A DNA stretch of 64,000 nt, taken from NCBI GenBank assembly GCA_911728455.2, contig OU452236.1, positions 14,061,838-14,125,837 of the forward strand, read 5' to 3'. A model generated the notes under the pieces. The model made no database searches, was not told where the DNA came from, and was given only the letters and a program-made list of their open reading frames with translations. Positions 63,001 through 64,000 of this stretch are shown here, piece after piece. Made by a program: the position numbers and the translations under genes. Within the stretch, counting starts at the first letter, position 1, and every line of letters starts with the position of its first letter. Source of the DNA: Marthasterias glacialis. Its lineage: Eukaryota; Echinodermata; Asteroidea; Forcipulatida; Asteriidae.

Positions 63001-64000
63001 TGTCAAAAGCTGAGGTTGATTCGGCTGCAGTGGTTACTCCAGCTGTAGTTGTTACTTCTACAGTTGTTGGCTCAGCTGCAGTTGTATCCACACCGGTGGT
63101 CACACCGGCAGAAATTGTTTCAACGGTAGTTGTAGCCTTATCTACAGTCGTAACTCCAGCAGGAGTTGTTTCGGTAGTTGTTGCCTGAGCTGAAGTTGTC
63201 TCCACAATAGTGGTAACAACTAAAGTAGTTGTGTCAACAGCTGATGTTGATTTGGCTGCAGTGGTTACTCCAGCTGTAGTGGTTACTTCTACAGTTGTTG
63301 GCTCAGCTGCAGTTGTATCCACACTGGTGGTCATACCGGCAGAAGTAGTTTCAAAGGTAGTTGTAGCTTTATCTACAGTCGTAACTCCGGCGGAAGTTGT
63401 TGTTCCGGTAGTTGTTGCCTGAGCTGAAGTTGTCTCTGCACCAGTAGTAACAACTAAAGTAGTTGTGTCAACAGCTGGTGTTGATTCGACTGCAGTGCTT
63501 ACTCCAGCTGCTGTTGTTACTTCTTCAGTTGTTGGCTCAGCTGCAGTTGTATCCACACTGGTGGTCACACTGGCAGAAGTTGTTTCAACAGTAGTTATAG
63601 CTTCATCTCCATTCGTAACTCCAGTAGTAGTTGTTGTTTCAGTAGTTGTTGCCTCAGCTGAAGTTGTCTCCGTACCAGTGGTAACACCTGCAGTAGTTGT
63701 GTCAACAGCTAATGTTGATTCGGCTACAGTGCTTACTCCTGCTGTAGTGGTTACTTCTACAGTTGTTGGCACAGCTGCAGTTGTATCCACACTTGTGGTC
63801 ACATGGGCAGAAGTTGTTTCAAAGGTAGTTGTAGCTTTATCTACAGTCGTGACTCCGGAAGGAGTTGTTGTTTCGGTAGTTGTTGCCTGAGATGAAGTTG
63901 TCTCCGCTGCAGTGGTAACAACTAAAGTAGTTGTGTCAACAGCTGATGTTGATTCGGCTGCAGTGGTTACTCCATCTACTCTGGTCACTTCTACAGTTGT
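9088..64000 (-). CDS. Giant Thr-rich mucin-like exon (at least 54.9 kb, 18,304 codons; open at the right edge)
   Basis: One minus-strand frame is open from the right edge to a stop at 9040-9038, with a likely splice donor at 9087-9086 (AAG|GTACCG) that ends the exon in phase 1. Near the right edge the frame reads TTVEVTRVDG. An apparent start at 63988 is a GTG valine inside a repeat, so the true N-terminus, signal peptide and 5' exons lie outside. The protein is about 41% Thr with Ala, Val, Glu, Ser and Asp, little Pro and almost no Cys. It is arranged as about 229 tandem 78-residue units, then about 430 irregular residues (10380-9089). Such Thr/Ser-dense tandem repeats are typical mucin domains, extended by dense O-glycosylation in secretions or on cell surfaces. 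The following exons (Thr-rich linker, then VWD) support a secreted or membrane mucin. At about 100 Da per residue this part alone would be about 1.8 MDa before glycosylation. The repeat is more acidic and Val-rich than vertebrate MUC repeats, so an adhesive or structural matrix protein is an alternative. Not assignable to a named gene. Confidence 0.85.
9089..10380 (-). repeat. Diverged, irregular C-terminal end of the tandem-repeat region
   Basis: After the last well-kept 78-residue unit the same motifs continue (AGVTTAAE, ETTSAEATT, TTSAGVTT) but with irregular spacing and many substitutions. There are residues rare in the array (Arg, Lys, Phe, His) and broken units such as ETTPALESSHTSLTTGVD and TTKTSQAVGVDTTSPDTRTT. 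Edge units of tandem arrays typically escape homogenisation and accumulate changes, and that is what this looks like. It leads directly into the phase-1 donor. Confidence 0.75.
14535..32885 (-). repeat. Higher-order repeat zone A: multi-unit blocks re-copied at 2.3-4.1 kb spacing
   Basis: A recognisable series of variant units starting at 14535 recurs at 18627, 20964, 24705, 28680 and 31953. The spacings are 4092, 2337, 3741, 3975 and 3273 bp. Each is a whole number of 234-bp units minus one codon (10, 16, 17 and 14 units minus 3 bp), except 4092, which is 17.5 units minus 3 bp because it spans a half-unit junction near 16.5 kb. The missing codon comes from units reading ETTPAGVTT in place of ETTTPAGVTT. 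This is the pattern of block duplication followed by local divergence. Confidence 0.8.
25404..27275 (-). repeat. Recent tandem duplication of a four-unit (936-bp) block
   Basis: The four units beginning at 25404 are repeated from 26340 at exactly 936 bp (4 x 234). By eye the two copies differ at very few bases over most of their length, for example a TTC/TCC change near 25480/26416 and CACACCGG/CACACCTG near 25530/26465. The similarity decays towards the far end of the second copy. It is among the youngest-looking duplications in the array. Confidence 0.75.
33120..39203 (-). repeat. Segmental block B1 (6,084 bp, 26 units), paralogous to 39204 onwards
   Basis: The variant units beginning at 33120 and 33843 recur at 39204 and 39927, both at an offset of 6084 bp, exactly 26 x 234. 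Shared rare markers include a unit with EEVTT-type changes, GSKTHAGVTTVDEATTT, and the SLLVNPG variant of LVVTTG. B1 contains two copies of a 1.6-kb sub-block (starting 33843 and 35460). The copy downstream on the plus-strand map has three. Confidence 0.85.
33843..37124 (-). repeat. 1.6-kb higher-order sub-block, two tandem copies (in B1)
   Basis: The sub-block starts at 33843 and 35460 (1,617 bp apart); the next landmark is at 37125, making the second copy 1,665 bp. A 1,617-bp copy equals seven 234-bp units minus 21 bp. That is explained by one 36-bp loss (ETTSEPTTVEV lacks 12 residues), one 18-bp gain (AEVTTT added) and one 3-bp loss. The 1,665-bp version keeps the 36 bp and has a 12-bp gain (AGVTAGVTT). 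Confidence 0.8.
39204..47114 (-). repeat. Segmental block B2, copy of B1 with one extra 1,617-bp sub-block
   Basis: It matches B1 at an offset of 6084 bp in its first part. After one additional 1,617-bp sub-block it matches at 7701 bp (6084 + 1617): 35460 pairs with 43161, 37125 with 44826, and 37572 with 45273. The arithmetic closes exactly, so B2 is B1 plus one extra sub-block. Agreement extends to about 47.1 kb, where the two copies become harder to align by eye. Confidence 0.8.
39927..44825 (-). repeat. 1.6-kb higher-order sub-block, three tandem copies (in B2)
   Basis: The copies start at 39927, 41544 and 43161, with the next landmark at 44826. Spacings are 1617, 1617 and 1665 bp, the same two length classes seen in B1. 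The most parsimonious reading is that a 1,617-bp copy was gained in B2, or lost in B1, by unequal exchange after the block duplication. Confidence 0.8.
50700..55680 (-). repeat. Higher-order repeat zone C: 11- and 16-unit re-copied blocks
   Basis: Landmark units at 50808 and 51228 recur at 53382 and 53802 (offset 2574 bp, 11 x 234). Landmarks at 50808, 51228 and 51510 recur at 54552, 54972 and 55254 (offset 3744 bp, 16 x 234). Shared rare features include the VHTFTAGVTTG unit (for example near 50757, 53332 and 54502) and the VDKIAADPTTVEVTKAAKV unit (near 51500 and 55245). These support copying and not independent change. Confidence 0.8.

Larger units (their letters stand above)
10381..64000 (-). 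repeat. Coding minisatellite: about 229 tandem 234-bp (78-residue) units
   Basis: The same 234-bp unit recurs head to tail across 53.6 kb. Each protein unit has four parts, all starting AGVTT or a variant such as LVVTT. The first is 17 residues, AGVTTAAESTSAVDTTT. The second is 22 residues, starting AGVTTGAETTSAEATTT and ending ETTTP. The third is 17 residues, AGVTTVDKATTTVETTS. The fourth is 22 residues, starting AGVTTSVDTTAAEPTT and ending VEVTTT. So 17+22+17+22 = 78, a dimer of a 39-residue ancestor. At DNA level, stretches such as GCAGTTGTATCCACACTGG (plus strand) recur in most units, including synonymous positions. Common switches are SAE/SAQ, VDK/IDK, VEV/VKV, TTPAG/TTTAG and TAGV/TLVV. 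Length variants are 3, 12, 18, 36 and 117 bp, all in frame. Confidence 0.95.

Noticed and set aside
9105-63890. Many plus-strand open frames of 60-313 codons, Val/Ala/Ser-rich, repeated across the array
   Set aside because: They are the antisense of the Thr-rich repeat, all in one frame and broken where the sense strand has Gln in place of Glu. They have no independent starts, splice signals or domain content.
63986-63988. Apparent start of the giant frame at 63988
   Set aside because: The codon is GTG inside a VEVT-type repeat motif, and the frame is open upstream to the edge. It is an edge effect, not a start.
10381-64000. The array as a non-coding satellite or centromeric repeat
   Set aside because: A non-coding satellite would not keep an open frame over 18,000 codons with only in-frame indels, nor join in phase to Thr-rich and VWD exons.
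10381-64000. CRISPR-like or prokaryotic repeat system
   Set aside because: Repeats are head-to-tail without unique spacers, and the surrounding sequence has eukaryotic introns and transposons.

Overview
The window looks like animal nuclear DNA, probably from a marine invertebrate deuterostome and most likely an echinoderm. It has an AT-rich non-coding left part, spliceosomal GT-AG signals, a short TTAA-flanked inverted-repeat transposon of a kind I associate from memory with echinoderm genomes, and one enormous repetitive secreted-protein gene. The species assignment is inference. I see no tRNA, rRNA, CRISPR, operon or prokaryotic feature.

Layout on the minus strand, read right to left in gene order. 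(1) Positions 64000 to 9088 are one uninterrupted coding exon, open off the right edge: 18,304 codons plus one base of a Thr/Ala/Val/Glu-rich, mucin-like protein. About 229 tandem 78-residue (234-bp) units fill 64000 to about 10380, followed by about 430 residues of irregular, diverged units. (2) A 1,052-bp intron lies at 9087-8036. (3) A second, 189-bp Thr-rich exon lies at 8035-7847. (4) A long gap of about 7.8 kb at 7846-36 looks like intron. It holds a 398-bp MITE, simple repeats and a G-rich tract, and no exon I can defend. (5) At the left edge (35-1) a strong splice acceptor opens an exon whose first residues end in GDPHY, the hallmark start of a von Willebrand factor type D (VWD) domain. 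All exon junctions are phase 1, so the pieces splice in frame into one reading frame: Thr-rich giant exon, small Thr-rich exon, VWD domain.

The product is therefore best read as a giant secreted or membrane mucin-like glycoprotein. Its N-terminus lies beyond 64000, and the rest of its VWD and C-terminal region lies left of position 1. A long Thr-rich tract followed by VWD resembles the part of gel-forming mucins where D4 follows the PTS region; a MUC4-like membrane mucin is an alternative.

The most unusual part is the exon itself: at least 54.9 kb of coding sequence without a stop or frameshift. It is built by nested duplication (17+22 residues give 39, 39+39 give 78, and 78-mers form multi-kilobase higher-order blocks), and every length change I could resolve is a multiple of 3 bp. 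Open frames on the plus strand across 9.1-63.9 kb are antisense shadows and are not annotated.
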